Shown: positions 37,616 through 48,172, counted from the stretch's first letter. The stretch is DNA of 55,716 nucleotides from Nanobdellota archaeon (GCA_030611805.1 JAUWPB010000004.1:1-55716); one strand, 5' to 3'. Translations and numbers: made by a program. The notes: generated from the letters alone by a model not told the origin.

Positions 37616-38295
37616 TGGAATATCCAGAAGAACCTATTCACAAAAAACACAGAACAAAAATAATTGTATTTGGAATTTTCTTGATTATTTTATTTGTTCT
37701 TGTTTACACATCTTTTTACGGATTGCCCTTGACAGGGAGCATTATTAAGAGTAATCCTGATCCAAATAACAGTATTTTCATCTCAGCAGATTTAACTGTG
37801 CCTGTTTTATCCCTGGACGGAAAGTTTGAAAAAGTAAATATTGGAGGAAGTTCAGAATCTTTTCTTTATGTGGGAGATAAAAAATTCCCGTTGTCAAACT
37901 CAGAAGAGAATTACATTGTTTTAACAGATTATGAGGGAGTAATATCTTTTGATGAGAAGGTTATATCAAACTTAAAGGGCAATGCAATGAGAGTTTCTGT
38001 TAACGGGGTTCCAATGATTTCAAAGTCTGACAATAAAATGAAGATTTATTTTGATACTGATTTTAATTATAATGTTTTGGAGATTAAAGAAGGAGCGTCT
38101 ATTAAAAAATTAGATTATGAAACTTCAGGGACAGTGAAGTTGGACGAAAAAACAACAATAGATTTAGAAGAGGATAATCTTATAATTGAAAAATTTTATG
38201 GAGATGTAAAAATAGAAAACAAACATTTTAAACTCAATGGTTATCTAAAAAGTTTAAATGTTAAAGGAAACCAGCAAATTTCTATTTCTGCTTAA
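37609..38295 (+). CDS. Hypothetical single-TM protein
   Basis: N-terminal TM, beta-rich ectodomain. Confidence 0.6.
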   Translation: MVMEYPEEPIHKKHRTKIIVFGIFLIILFVLVYTSFYGLPLTGSIIKSNPDPNNSIFISADLTVPVLSLDGKFEKVNIGGSSESFLYVGDKKFPLSNSEENYIVLTDYEGVISFDEKVISNLKGNAMRVSVNGVPMISKSDNKMKIYFDTDFNYNVLEIKEGASIKKLDYETSGTVKLDEKTTIDLEEDNLIIEKFYGDVKIENKHFKLNGYLKSLNVKGNQQISISA

Positions 38296-38311
38296 GACAA
38301 GAATTTTATAA

Positions 38312-38875
38312 TTAAGTCGCATCCCTGCACGACTCGCACATTAACATTCCATTAAAATTATGAAGAATATCGTGGTTCCCGCATCCTTCACAAACTCCTT
38401 CACGTATACTTGATGCCTTTTTTACTCTTTTTAATTTTTCTGTTTCCTCTCTGATTTGTGCAAATTCATCAATTTCTGGATAGAATTCCGGATGAAAATT
38501 CAAAATATCTTTTACAGTAACTACCCCTACGAGATCTCCCTGGTGAATTACAGGAAGCTTTTCAAATTTCAGTTTTTTCATTTTACTCATAATTTCTTCA
38601 ACTGTACGCGAAGGTTTTATTTTTGCTATTTTTTTAGGAGAAATATCAATTGCTTTAATTGTTGCTAAATCTTTTTTTGATTTTTTTATTAAAGCCCATA
38701 GAATATCCTGCTGAGAAATAAAACCAACAAGCTTTTTTTTGCTTTGTCTGCTTACAATAAGCAAACTCCCAACTTTTTTTCTGACCATTTTTTTTGCACA
38801 CTCTAACAGCGTTGCATCTGATTTAATCGTCACGGGTTCCCTTGTCATGATGTCTGCAACTAATATGTTTTTCAT
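38312..38875 (-). CDS. CBS-pair protein with C-terminal zinc ribbon
   Basis: Two CBS motifs; CEGCGNHDILHNFNGMLMCESC; start set at MKNILVADIMT. Confidence 0.85.
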   Translation of the reverse strand: MKNILVADIMTREPVTIKSDATLLECAKKMVRKKVGSLLIVSRQSKKKLVGFISQQDILWALIKKSKKDLATIKAIDISPKKIAKIKPSRTVEEIMSKMKKLKFEKLPVIHQGDLVGVVTVKDILNFHPEFYPEIDEFAQIREETEKLKRVKKASSIREGVCEGCGNHDILHNFNGMLMCESCRDAT

Positions 38876-38964
38876 GCCTATACAAGAAGTCTTTAACTTA
38901 TAAATTTTACTTATGTTTGCTCTACTATAACAATACTTAAAAATGTAAATTTGAGAGAGATAGT

Positions 38965-39336
38965 ATGACAGACAGGCCAAGAATTATTCTACCAAAAGTA
39001 AACACAGAATCTGGAAATAAATTTGTTCAATTATATATTGAAGGAGAACCTTATTTTAGATGGAGTTTTATGGAAGGGCATACAACTATTTTGGGAAATG
39101 CTTTAGAGGAGTTTGGTTTGGAATTTGATTTAATGAGAAATAGAAATAGAGACCTTATTCCTAAACATTGGAAGGCAGGAGAATATACTGCTGTTGGAAT
39201 GGGTTATATTAAATTTGGTGAAAGATTTTACGAACTTTATAAAAAGAGTATTGATTATGAATTAAAATCTAATCAAAAACATGCAGGTGATATGTTGATA
39301 TATTTACCTAAAGGAAAGGAGTTTGTGATAAGATGA
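38965..39336 (+). CDS. Hypothetical protein with thermosome-like N-terminus
   Basis: MTDRPRIILPK versus thermosome [11 protein letters not shown]; overlaps the thermosome start (ATGA). Confidence 0.6.
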   Translation: MTDRPRIILPKVNTESGNKFVQLYIEGEPYFRWSFMEGHTTILGNALEEFGLEFDLMRNRNRDLIPKHWKAGEYTAVGMGYIKFGERFYELYKKSIDYELKSNQKHAGDMLIYLPKGKEFVIR

Positions 39337-40940
39337 CAGAAAAACCAGTTGTTCTATTGCCAGAAGATATTCAGAGAATTATGGGAAAAGATGCCCAGAG
39401 AAATAATATTATGGCTGCAAAGATGGTTGCAGAAATTGTGAAGACGACTTTAGGTCCGAAGGGAATGGACAAGATGCTTGTTTCTCCAACAAATGATATT
39501 ATTATTACAAATGACGGCGTTACTATTTTAAATGAAATGCAGATTGAGCATCCTGCTGCAAAGATGATGGTAGAAATTGCCAAGACTCAGGAAAGTGAAG
39601 TTGGCGACGGGACCACAACAGCAGTTATGATTGCCGGAAAACTTTTGGAAAATGCTGAAAAACTTTTAGATAGAAAAATTCACCCGACTGTTATCACAAA
39701 AGGTTATAGGATTGCAGCAGAAAAAGCTCAGGAGATTTTAAAAGAGATTTCCCTGAAAATTACTCCGGACGATGAAGATATTTTGAAACAAATTGCTATG
39801 ACAGCAATGACTGGCAAGGGTGCAGAGGGTGCAAAGGAAAAATTTGCAGAGATTATTGTTAAAGCCGTTAAGCAAATCCAAACCAACGGAAAGATTGATT
39901 TAAATGATATTAAAATAGAAAAATCACAAGGCAATAGTATTAAAGATACAGAATTGATTTCAGGGATTGTTTTAGATAAAGAAAAAGTGTCAGCGGACAT
40001 GCCTGGTATTGTTAATGACGCAAAAATTGCTTTGGTTGATTTTGCTTTGGAATTAAAAAATCCAGAGATAGATACAAAAATTTCAATTTCCTCTCCTGAA
40101 CAATTACAGAGTTTTATTTCTCAGGAAGAAAAAACAATAAAAGAAATGATTGAGAAAGTTAAAGCGTCAGGGACAAATGTTATTTTTTGCCAGAAAGGGA
40201 TTGATGATTTTGCGCAGTATTTGTTATCTAAAGAAAATATTTATGCGTGCAGAAGAGTTGCAAAAAGTGACATGGAAAAAATATCCAAAGCAACCGGAGG
40301 CAAGATTGTGAGTAACTTGGGGGAGCTTGGTTCGTCAGAATTAGGATATGCTCAAATCGTTGAAGAGGTAAAACATGGCGAGGATAATTTAACTTATATA
40401 AAAGGTTGTCAAAATCCCAAAGCATTAACAATTTTAATTCATGGGGGCACAGGACATGTTATGGATGAAACCGAGAGAGCCTTAAAAGACGGGTTGGGAG
40501 ATATTGTTTCTTCTTTGAAGTTTGGTTTAGTTGTTCCTGGAGGAGGAGCCATAGAAATTGAACTTGCACGAAGATTGAGAGAATTTGGACAGTCATTGAG
40601 CGGAAGAGAGCAACTTGCTGTTGAGGAATTTGCATCTGCTTTGGAATTTATTCCAACAACTCTTGCAGAAAATGCAGGAATGGATCCAATAGATATTTTA
40701 ACAGAATTAAAATCAAGGCATGATTCTGGAGAGAGGAATGCCGGATTGAATTTGTTTACTAATAAGATTGAAAATGTTTTGGAGGCAAGAATTATTGAGC
40801 CATACAAAATTAAGAGTCAGGCAATAAATTCTGCAAGTGAAGTTGCAATTATGATTTTAAGGGTAGATGATGTTATTGCCAGTTCTGAAACAAGTGGTGG
40901 AATGTCAGGTATGCCTCCTGGGATGAGAGGGATGGATTAA
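39333..40940 (+). CDS. thsA: Thermosome subunit (group II chaperonin)
   Basis: [58 protein letters not shown] tail. Confidence 0.97.
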   Translation: MTEKPVVLLPEDIQRIMGKDAQRNNIMAAKMVAEIVKTTLGPKGMDKMLVSPTNDIIITNDGVTILNEMQIEHPAAKMMVEIAKTQESEVGDGTTTAVMIAGKLLENAEKLLDRKIHPTVITKGYRIAAEKAQEILKEISLKITPDDEDILKQIAMTAMTGKGAEGAKEKFAEIIVKAVKQIQTNGKIDLNDIKIEKSQGNSIKDTELISGIVLDKEKVSADMPGIVNDAKIALVDFALELKNPEIDTKISISSPEQLQSFISQEEKTIKEMIEKVKASGTNVIFCQKGIDDFAQYLLSKENIYACRRVAKSDMEKISKATGGKIVSNLGELGSSELGYAQIVEEVKHGEDNLTYIKGCQNPKALTILIHGGTGHVMDETERALKDGLGDIVSSLKFGLVVPGGGAIEIELARRLREFGQSLSGREQLAVEEFASALEFIPTTLAENAGMDPIDILTELKSRHDSGERNAGLNLFTNKIENVLEARIIEPYKIKSQAINSASEVAIMILRVDDVIASSETSGGMSGMPPGMRGMD

Positions 40941-40948
40941 GAATCTAA

Positions 40949-41806
40949 TCAACCCAAAATCCCATACAACACACAACTGATTATAACCAGAGCAGAGACT
41001 ATATTTTTCCAGTTTAGTTTTTCTTTAAGAAATTTCCATGCAAAGATATAAATGAAAATAGGTCCAAGCATTATCATCAGGGTTGTGAAAATGACCCCCA
41101 AATTCAGGTAACCATAATATACAATAACCCGGTAAATAACCCAGATAATTCCTACTAATAAAATTTCAAGCCTGACTTTTTTATTTAGTTTGCTGAATTT
41201 TGGTCTGAATATAGCGAGACTAATTAAAAATATCGCAAAGCATCTTAAAAAGTAAAAACTCATTGGAGAATAAAAATTCAGGATTAATTTTGAGATAACT
41301 AATTCAAGTGCAAAAAAGAAACTTCCAAGCATTGCTGCGATAAAATATTTATTAAATCTCAAATGATTTTTTTTAATGTGTGGGAAGACTATTGCTATTC
41401 CGGCAATTATGGCAGGGATAATGATTTTAAGATTTCTATCATATAATTGTTCCCCGAAGATATAACTAAACCAGATTACTAAAATTATAATAAATAAGGG
41501 CTCAAGAATTCTTGCTGGTTCTATCTTAGTAACTTTTTCCCATTTCAAAGAGTAAAAGGCAAACAAGTTTGCTGCAATTGAAAAAATAATTACCAAAGAA
41601 AAAATTAGCAGGTTTTTTAATTCAAATGCTTCAGGAGTCATTTTCCAGAAAAAGTAAATAAAAGGAAGCATCACCAAAACAATTGCAAGAAATCCCGCGG
41701 TTTGGTAAAGTTTAATATTAACTTTTCTTTTTCTTAAAACAATTTTCTCTCTGATTGTTCCTATTGCTAATGCCAATGCTCCTATGATTGGATAATAAAA
41801 TGTCAT
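40949..41806 (-). CDS. EamA/DMT-type transporter
   Basis: About ten hydrophobic helices, drug/metabolite transporter pattern. Confidence 0.75.
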   Translation of the reverse strand: MTFYYPIIGALALAIGTIREKIVLRKRKVNIKLYQTAGFLAIVLVMLPFIYFFWKMTPEAFELKNLLIFSLVIIFSIAANLFAFYSLKWEKVTKIEPARILEPLFIIILVIWFSYIFGEQLYDRNLKIIIPAIIAGIAIVFPHIKKNHLRFNKYFIAAMLGSFFFALELVISKLILNFYSPMSFYFLRCFAIFLISLAIFRPKFSKLNKKVRLEILLVGIIWVIYRVIVYYGYLNLGVIFTTLMIMLGPIFIYIFAWKFLKEKLNWKNIVSALVIISCVLYGILG

Positions 41807-41856
41807 GTCCCACCTTATTTATTATTAAGAAACATGTGTTTATAAAATTTAAGAAA

Positions 41857-41927
41857 TGCGCGGTCTGGGAATCGAACCCAGCTCACCTCGTTGGCAACGA
41901 GATATTCTACCAATAAACTAACCACGC
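41857..41927 (-). tRNA. tRNA-Gly(GCC)
   Basis: GCGTGGT...CTCGTTGCCAACGAG...GGTTCGATTCCCAGACCGCGC. Confidence 0.92.
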
Positions 41928-41962
41928 TTGAAATTATTAATAATAATTAGTTTAAAAAAATA

Positions 41963-42033
41963 TGGTCCGTGGAGGGATCGAACCTCCGCCTTCTCGGTGT
42001 AAACGAGAGGGTCTACCATTAGCCTAACGGACC
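41963..42033 (-). tRNA. tRNA-Val(TAC)
   Basis: GGTCCGTTAGGCTAATGGTAGACCC TCTCGTTTACACCGAGA ... GGTTCGATCCC. Confidence 0.92.
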
Positions 42034-42123
42034 TTTTAGATTATTATTAATAACCTTAAAATTATAATAAGTTTATGGCTTTTAAGTTTTTGGATTTGAT
42101 TAATAAATAAATTGTTGTAAGTT

Positions 42124-43965
42124 TTGAGTAGTAAGATTTATAAGGTTAAAAGAATATTTTTCATTATGGAACCAAATAATCAAGACATTCCTGAAATGAA
42201 TTTAGATAAAAAGTACTCCACTGAAAAACCTATTACTGAAAATCCTGCTAAAATAAAAAAAGAAATGGAGAAAACAAAAAAAGAACTTGAAAGATTAAAG
42301 TCTTTTATTATTAAAAAATATTCCTACACTCAGTCAATAAGTGTTTTGCCCCCGCAAGCAATTAAAAGATTTATCGAAGAAGAAGAGATTCCAAAAGAAA
42401 CTGAAAAACATATTCAACTTTATGTGATTGTGCCTGAAAACAAACTCAAGGAAACTTCCAAAATAACTCAGGGAATAGTTAAACAAATAGAATCTTTGAA
42501 ATACCCTGTAGGGCATAAACAAAAAATTTGGGTTCAGGTTAAAACTCCGATAGATGTTTGGGAGAATTGTCTGGATTCTAAGTTTGACCTGACAAGTGCC
42601 ATTGCAATGTCTTTTCCTCTTTATGACAAAGGAATTTTGGGAGCGTTAAGAGTTGCTGAAATCCACAAATCTTTGGTTTTGCAAAAGTTTGAAAAATATG
42701 TTGTGAGTTATGTTATCGGTGGAAGTTTAGTAAGAGGAGAAGCAATTGAAACTTCTGATGTTGATGTTTTTGTTATTATTAATGATACAGATGTTAAACG
42801 CATGCCAAGACTTGAATTAAAAGAAAGACTCAGGGGAATAATTTACCAGTATGTTGCTGAGGCCTCTGCTCTTGCCGGAGTAAAGAACAAACTTTCTCCA
42901 CAAATTTATTTATTGACTGACTTCTGGGAATCTGTAAAAGATGCTCATCCTGTTATTTTTACTTTTATCAGGGACGGGATTCCACTTTATGATAGAGGAA
43001 CATTTATGCCATGGAAAGCATTGTTGAAAATGGGAAAGCTAAAACCTTCCCCAGAAGCAATTGATATGTATATGTCTATGGGAGATAACACCATGAAGAG
43101 GGCTAAACGGGCTTTACTTGATATAGTTATCCAGGATATTTTTTATGGAGTCAGCACTCCAAGCCAGGCGTTGCTTATGCTTTATGGTTTACCTCCTCCA
43201 AATATTAAAGAAACAGTTAAAGAAATGAGGCGGGTTTTTGTTGATAAAGAAAAAATGCTCGAGAAGAAATATATAGATATACTTGAAGAAATTATGATTA
43301 AATATTATAAAGGTTATGAACATGAAAAAGTTAAAGAAGTTTCCGGAAAAGAAGTGGATAAACTTTTGAAAAATGCTGAAGATTATATGAAAAGATTAAA
43401 AGAACTGAGAGAGCAAATTGAAAAAAGGGCTCAGGAGAAAACAATAGAGCAAATATACAAAGATATTTTTGATTTGCTGAAATCAATACTTGGGAAAAAA
43501 TCTCAGGAGAAAATTATTCAGGAGTTTGAAAAAGATTTTGTTAAGACAGGGAAGTTTACACCTCAACATTTGAGAATTTTAAAAGGTGTTGTTAGTGCAA
43601 GAAAGGAATTTAAAAAAGGAAAATCAAATCCTCATAAAGTTGATGAAGCAAGAAAAAATGCAGCAATTTTAATTAATGATTTAATTGAATATTCTCAGAG
43701 AAAAGATTTAATTTCTCTTGAGAGAGGGAGAATGAGGCTAAAATATGGTAAAAATCAAATAGCAGAGTTATTAATTTGTGATGAAAAAAGTTTTTTATTC
43801 CAGGATAAAATTATCAAAAAATTAACAGACAAAATTGAAGATTCAGATATGAAAGAGGTTTCTGACGCTGTTGAAAAACAAAAATTAAAACAAACTGTTG
43901 AAATTAACCCTAAAGTTTTTGTGTTATTGAAAAAAGAACTTGGGGAATTTGAAATTGTTTTGTAA
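42124..43965 (+). CDS. MNT-type nucleotidyltransferase domain protein with helical, possibly HEPN-like C-terminus
   Basis: IGGSLVRGEAIETSDVDVFVII (GSxxRG...SDxD); helix-rich C-terminal half. Confidence 0.7.
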   Translation: MSSKIYKVKRIFFIMEPNNQDIPEMNLDKKYSTEKPITENPAKIKKEMEKTKKELERLKSFIIKKYSYTQSISVLPPQAIKRFIEEEEIPKETEKHIQLYVIVPENKLKETSKITQGIVKQIESLKYPVGHKQKIWVQVKTPIDVWENCLDSKFDLTSAIAMSFPLYDKGILGALRVAEIHKSLVLQKFEKYVVSYVIGGSLVRGEAIETSDVDVFVIINDTDVKRMPRLELKERLRGIIYQYVAEASALAGVKNKLSPQIYLLTDFWESVKDAHPVIFTFIRDGIPLYDRGTFMPWKALLKMGKLKPSPEAIDMYMSMGDNTMKRAKRALLDIVIQDIFYGVSTPSQALLMLYGLPPPNIKETVKEMRRVFVDKEKMLEKKYIDILEEIMIKYYKGYEHEKVKEVSGKEVDKLLKNAEDYMKRLKELREQIEKRAQEKTIEQIYKDIFDLLKSILGKKSQEKIIQEFEKDFVKTGKFTPQHLRILKGVVSARKEFKKGKSNPHKVDEARKNAAILINDLIEYSQRKDLISLERGRMRLKYGKNQIAELLICDEKSFLFQDKIIKKLTDKIEDSDMKEVSDAVEKQKLKQTVEINPKVFVLLKKELGEFEIVL

Positions 43966-44004
43966 TGCAATAATCTTTAAATATAGTTAATTCTAAAAAA
44001 TAAA

Positions 44005-44421
44005 ATGATTGAAAAAAATTTATCAGATGAATTAACTGGTCCAAAAGTAAAACCTGGATTAATGCTCAAATGGGGAGGACATCCAAATGGAACTTTAATA
44101 ATCTATGGAGAATCTCTTTCCCAAAATGGAGTAAGAGAATATTCAGGAATAGCATTAATAACCACAAATTTTTTTAATAAAATCAGACCAAAAAAACAAT
44201 TTGATTATGGTTGGCAAAATTATTTTACAATTGATTTTTTAAAGCAGTGGAGGGGAGGAAAAATGTTAAACAAAGATGAGTTCTATAAAAAGAGAACTTT
44301 ACTTTTTCATAACCCCATATTAATATCTTGTATTAGTGGTTTAATCAAACAACATGAAGAAGGTAATCAACTTTATTATCAACATCCTGATTTTGAAAAA
44401 ATCCTGCATTCTCCTTTTTAA
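44005..44421 (+). CDS. Hypothetical protein
   Basis: 138-aa ORF just upstream of eS6. Confidence 0.55.
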   Translation: MIEKNLSDELTGPKVKPGLMLKWGGHPNGTLIIYGESLSQNGVREYSGIALITTNFFNKIRPKKQFDYGWQNYFTIDFLKQWRGGKMLNKDEFYKKRTLLFHNPILISCISGLIKQHEEGNQLYYQHPDFEKILHSPF

Positions 44422-44465
44422 TTTTTACAAGAAAGTTTTATAAACCAAATCCTCAATTAATTCTT

Positions 44466-44909
44466 ATGGCATTTAAAATAAACATCTCAGAAAAAACCGG
44501 AAAAACTTTTAATTTGGAATCAGAGGGTGAGGAATTAGTCGGAAAAGAACTTCATGATAAAGTAGATGGAAAAGATATTCTTCCGGACTTAGCTGGTTAT
44601 GAATTTGAAATCACAGGAGCAAGTGATAAAGCAGGGTTTACAGCAATGAAAAATGTTGAAGGAATTGGTCTGAACAGAGTTTTGTTGAGTTATGGAAAAG
44701 GCATGAAAAAAAAGCCGAGAAAAGAAGGTAAAAAGAAATCATCAAAAAACAAGCCAAAAGGATTAAGATTAAGAAAAACAGTTCGGGGTAAAGTTATCTC
44801 GAAAGAAATTTCTCAAATCAATCTTAAAGTTCTAAAAGAAGGGAGCAAAAAACTTGCAGAAATCTTTTCTAAAGGTGAAGAAAAAGTTAAAGAAGAAAAG
44901 AGTGAATAA
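44466..44909 (+). CDS. rps6e: Ribosomal protein eS6
   Basis: FKINISEKTGKTFNLE...LVGKELHDKVDGKDI...GYEFEITGASDKAGFTAMKNVEG. Confidence 0.95.
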   Translation: MAFKINISEKTGKTFNLESEGEELVGKELHDKVDGKDILPDLAGYEFEITGASDKAGFTAMKNVEGIGLNRVLLSYGKGMKKKPRKEGKKKSSKNKPKGLRLRKTVRGKVISKEISQINLKVLKEGSKKLAEIFSKGEEKVKEEKSE

Positions 44910-44936
44910 ATTATAAAAAAAATTAAAGAATAGACT

Positions 44937-46490
44937 TCACTGAATTCCAAACTTCCTTAAAACTTCTTCAGGATTTTTGTAATACTGATTAATTATATCC
45001 TGAACTTTCTTAAAACCAAAAATTTTATTTTGATATAATTTGTAAATTAACTGCACTCTTTTTCTAAATTCCAAATCAAGTTCTTCTGTTTTCATTCCAT
45101 ATCTCTTTGCTATTTTTTCAAATATTTTACTATTCTTTTTAAAATAAAACTGGTCGTCGGAAGGGTTCCAGACAAAAGGAGTATTTGTCAAAGCAATCCC
45201 ATCACTTGTTACATTTATTATCTCTACAATTTCTCTGAGTTTTCTTGTTTCTTGTTTCTTTACAATAGCATGAGTCATAATACAAACACAATCAAGAACA
45301 TTTAATAAAGTTGGAGAAAGTTCAATTGGGGGCGTTTCTAATCTTTTTATAACAGTATCAACAGATTCTGCGTGTATCGTGCTTATAGAAGAATGCCCCG
45401 ACGCCATACCCTGAAATAAAACATATGCTTCTTTACCTCTTACTTCACCAACAATTACATAATCAGGATTCTGTCTAAAAGAACTTTTTAACAAAGTGAA
45501 CAAATCTACTTCCCCGATGTTTCCCAATCCCGTAGCACCCCTCACAACACTTGGAAGCCAGTTTTCCCGGGGGAGATTTAGCTCACGCGTGTCTTCAATT
45601 GAAACAACTCTTGCTTCAGGAGGAATGAAAAAAGCCATGGCATTTAACAAAGTAGTTTTTCCTGAAGCAGTTCCTCCTGTAATCAAAATGTTCATCTTGT
45701 GTTCAACTAATAACCAAATATATGCTAACATTTCCGGACTTAAAGTATCAAAAGATATTAATTGAATAGGTGTCCAGGGAGTTTTTGTGAACTTTCTTAT
45801 TGTGAATGTAGGTCCCTTGCTTGTGATATCTTGTGTATATGTTGCATTTACTCTGCTTCCATCAGGCAAACTTCCGTCTAAAATAGGCTTTGCATAAGAA
45901 ATATATTTTCCACACCTTTGAGCAAGTTTTTCAACAAAACTCCCAAGTTCATCTAAATCTTTAAACACAAGATTTGTTTTAATGTTTCTGTATATTCGAT
46001 GAACAATATAAACAGGACTATTACTTCCGTTGCACTCAATATCTTCTACAAAATAATCTCTTAATAACGGCTCTGTTTCATTAAACCCTATGAAATCTCT
46101 GCAAAGATAATAAAATATTTTTTTATAGCTTTCATAAGAAATATTTATTCCAAGTTCAATTGCCAAAAGTTTGAATCTCTTATCAATATATTCTAATAAT
46201 TTTTCCTTGCTTTTTTCAACAACACCTTCAAAGTTAATCATATTTCGCATTGCCAAAATTATTTGTTCTTTATGTTTTATCTCTTCTTTGTTCAATAACG
46301 GCTCTTCAATTTCATATTTTAATTCATGAATTTTTGAATCCCAATAAATATGTGCATAAGTAAATGGAGAAATTAGACAATATCTTACATTAATTTTTGT
46401 TTTGTCTTTTATTTTTTTCAATGGAGGAATCACTGGAGAAAAGTTTATCGGAACTCGCGGGTAATTTTGAATGTTTATTTGTTCTGCCAT
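44937..46490 (-). CDS. Type IV pilus/secretion ATPase (VirB11/TadA/ArlI family)
   Basis: ITGGTASGKTTLLNAMAFFIPPEARVVSIEDTRELNLP...GEVRGKEAYVLFQGMASGHSSISTIHAES. Confidence 0.95.
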   Translation of the reverse strand: MAEQINIQNYPRVPINFSPVIPPLKKIKDKTKINVRYCLISPFTYAHIYWDSKIHELKYEIEEPLLNKEEIKHKEQIILAMRNMINFEGVVEKSKEKLLEYIDKRFKLLAIELGINISYESYKKIFYYLCRDFIGFNETEPLLRDYFVEDIECNGSNSPVYIVHRIYRNIKTNLVFKDLDELGSFVEKLAQRCGKYISYAKPILDGSLPDGSRVNATYTQDITSKGPTFTIRKFTKTPWTPIQLISFDTLSPEMLAYIWLLVEHKMNILITGGTASGKTTLLNAMAFFIPPEARVVSIEDTRELNLPRENWLPSVVRGATGLGNIGEVDLFTLLKSSFRQNPDYVIVGEVRGKEAYVLFQGMASGHSSISTIHAESVDTVIKRLETPPIELSPTLLNVLDCVCIMTHAIVKKQETRKLREIVEIINVTSDGIALTNTPFVWNPSDDQFYFKKNSKIFEKIAKRYGMKTEELDLEFRKRVQLIYKLYQNKIFGFKKVQDIINQYYKNPEEVLRKFGIQ

Positions 46491-46503
46491 TTTTTATTTA
46501 ATA

Positions 46504-47031
46504 TTAACTAACCTCAAAATCAATTACTGTATTATTTCCAATTTTACCTTTATTTGAGATAAGTAATTTATAAGATGTTGAAGACTTGCTTATTAATTTT
46601 AATTTGTCTTCATCCTGATAAGTTATATTATATTTTTTACCATAATCTTGTGTTAAAGTTACTAAATTAAATTTTCCTCTTTTTTCAGTTCGTGCAATCA
46701 TGTCACCAATACTAATATTTTCCCCTGGTTGACTATAAGTATACTTACCTTCTATTTCAAAAATAATCTTATCACCTACTCCATCTATTTTTAAAGCTCC
46801 TTTTTTTATTTCTAATTCAATTAATCTTGTATTTCCTGCACCCCCTTGAGAAATTGATAAAATAACACTGCTAATATCTTTAATTATTCCAATAGATTGT
46901 TCAATAATTATTTTATCCTGGAGTTCCTCTATTTTTGGTTTTGCATAAGAAAGAACTAACCCAATCATAACAAAAGCAATTAAAGTATAAATTACTGTTT
47001 CAATCCAGACTTGTCCTCTCTTTTTTTCCAT
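46504..47031 (-). CDS. Type IV pilin-like protein (class III signal peptide)
   Basis: MEKKRGQVWIETVIYTLIAFVMIGLVLSYA. Confidence 0.78.
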   Translation of the reverse strand: MEKKRGQVWIETVIYTLIAFVMIGLVLSYAKPKIEELQDKIIIEQSIGIIKDISSVILSISQGGAGNTRLIELEIKKGALKIDGVGDKIIFEIEGKYTYSQPGENISIGDMIARTEKRGKFNLVTLTQDYGKKYNITYQDEDKLKLISKSSTSYKLLISNKGKIGNNTVIDFEVS

Positions 47032-47070
47032 AATATAAAAACAGAAATAGAGTTAATAAATTTAACTAAC
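47021..47070 (-). repeat. 50-bp promoter/start duplication, copy 1 (partner 48162-48211)
   Basis: tttttttccataatataaaaacagaaatagagttaataaatttaactaac identical in both copies. Confidence 0.9.
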
Positions 47071-47095
47071 CAAACCCTTGATTATCATAAGCAAT

Positions 47096-48172
47096 TTACA
47101 CCACATCAATACCTATTGCATAATCTAATCTTAAATCACTGCCAGTTGTTCCAACAATCGTTGGAGAAGAGGGAGTAGAAATATCTACGATTGTTAGACT
47201 GTCGGCATGAGTTGCAGCAACATAAGCATAATTGCCAATTACTTGAACACCAAACACTCCATCTAATCTTAAATCACTGCCAGTTGTTCCAACAATCGTT
47301 GGAGAAGAGGGAGTAGAAATATCTACGATTGTTAGACTGTCGGCAATATATGCAGTAACATAAGCATAAATATCACTAACTCCTTCTATTTCACAACTTG
47401 CATTAATACATGTTCCTGATTCGCAATTTGTTCCAGAAGGACAACTTCCACAATTATTTTGGTCAATTATTGTTTCTCCACAAACAACACCAGAAGGATC
47501 TGCACAATCAGGAATGCAATCTTCTTCAACACAAATTCCCTCAACGCAACTATATCCCTCTTCACAATCACCGCAGTTAATTTCTTCGTTACAATTATTT
47601 ATTTTAGTTCCACAAACCCATGTCTCACAAGTAGTTTCAGTAGATTCAGCGACGCAATCGTCATCTCCCGCTAATCCTCCTTCAATCTCATACATATATA
47701 ATGCATCACAAACTTCACATTGTTTTCCATTTATAATTGGTGAGATTTCTATTAAATCTGGTTTTCCAGAAAAATTACTCATATCATAAACATAAGTTAA
47801 ACCCTCATTTTTCGCAGGAAGTTTTATTCCAGAAGAACCATCTGGATAATTTGTTAAGCCATTAATTATCTTTTCTTCATTAGTTATTATCAAACTTTTT
47901 GTTACACCCCCGCCAGATATTAAAATAAGAATGTTATCAACTTCTATATCTTTAAGGTTTATTGAAAATTGAAGTTTGTTTGAAATAGGATCATATAAAG
48001 TATATTTATTATTAATTTTTATTTTTCCAAGAACATCAAAACAAGATTCAGTGCTGCTAATATTTTCTTCTATGGTGTTTTTTACAACAACCCAAACAAT
48101 TGCAATCGCTGAAATAACCAAAGCAATTAAAATTAATGTAGTGATAACTGCTGAAAGACCTTTTTTTTCCAT
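47096..48172 (-). CDS. Pilin-like protein + Cys-rich segment + LVIVD-like repeats (truncated?)
   Basis: MEKKGLSAVITTLILIALVISAIAIVWVVV; many CxxC; two SLTIVDISTPSSPTIVGTTGSDLRLD blades. Confidence 0.8.
   Translation of the reverse strand: MEKKGLSAVITTLILIALVISAIAIVWVVVKNTIEENISSTESCFDVLGKIKINNKYTLYDPISNKLQFSINLKDIEVDNILILISGGGVTKSLIITNEEKIINGLTNYPDGSSGIKLPAKNEGLTYVYDMSNFSGKPDLIEISPIINGKQCEVCDALYMYEIEGGLAGDDDCVAESTETTCETWVCGTKINNCNEEINCGDCEEGYSCVEGICVEEDCIPDCADPSGVVCGETIIDQNNCGSCPSGTNCESGTCINASCEIEGVSDIYAYVTAYIADSLTIVDISTPSSPTIVGTTGSDLRLDGVFGVQVIGNYAYVAATHADSLTIVDISTPSSPTIVGTTGSDLRLDYAIGIDVV
47124..47345 (-). repeat. Two exact 84-bp direct repeats (47124-47207, 47262-47345) encoding LVIVD blades
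   Basis: tctaatcttaaatcactgcc...gttagactgtcggca read identical in both, spacing 138 bp. Confidence 0.92.

Noticed and set aside
44005-44500. ORF upstream of eS6 (MIEKNLSDELTG) resembling the eS6 start (MAFKINISEKTG) as another terminus mimic
   Set aside because: Similarity needs a gap and covers few residues; too weak to count with the other loci
47514-47789. Plus-strand ORFs over the pilin/adhesin gene
   Set aside because: Ser/Gln-rich antisense frames of a well-supported minus-strand gene
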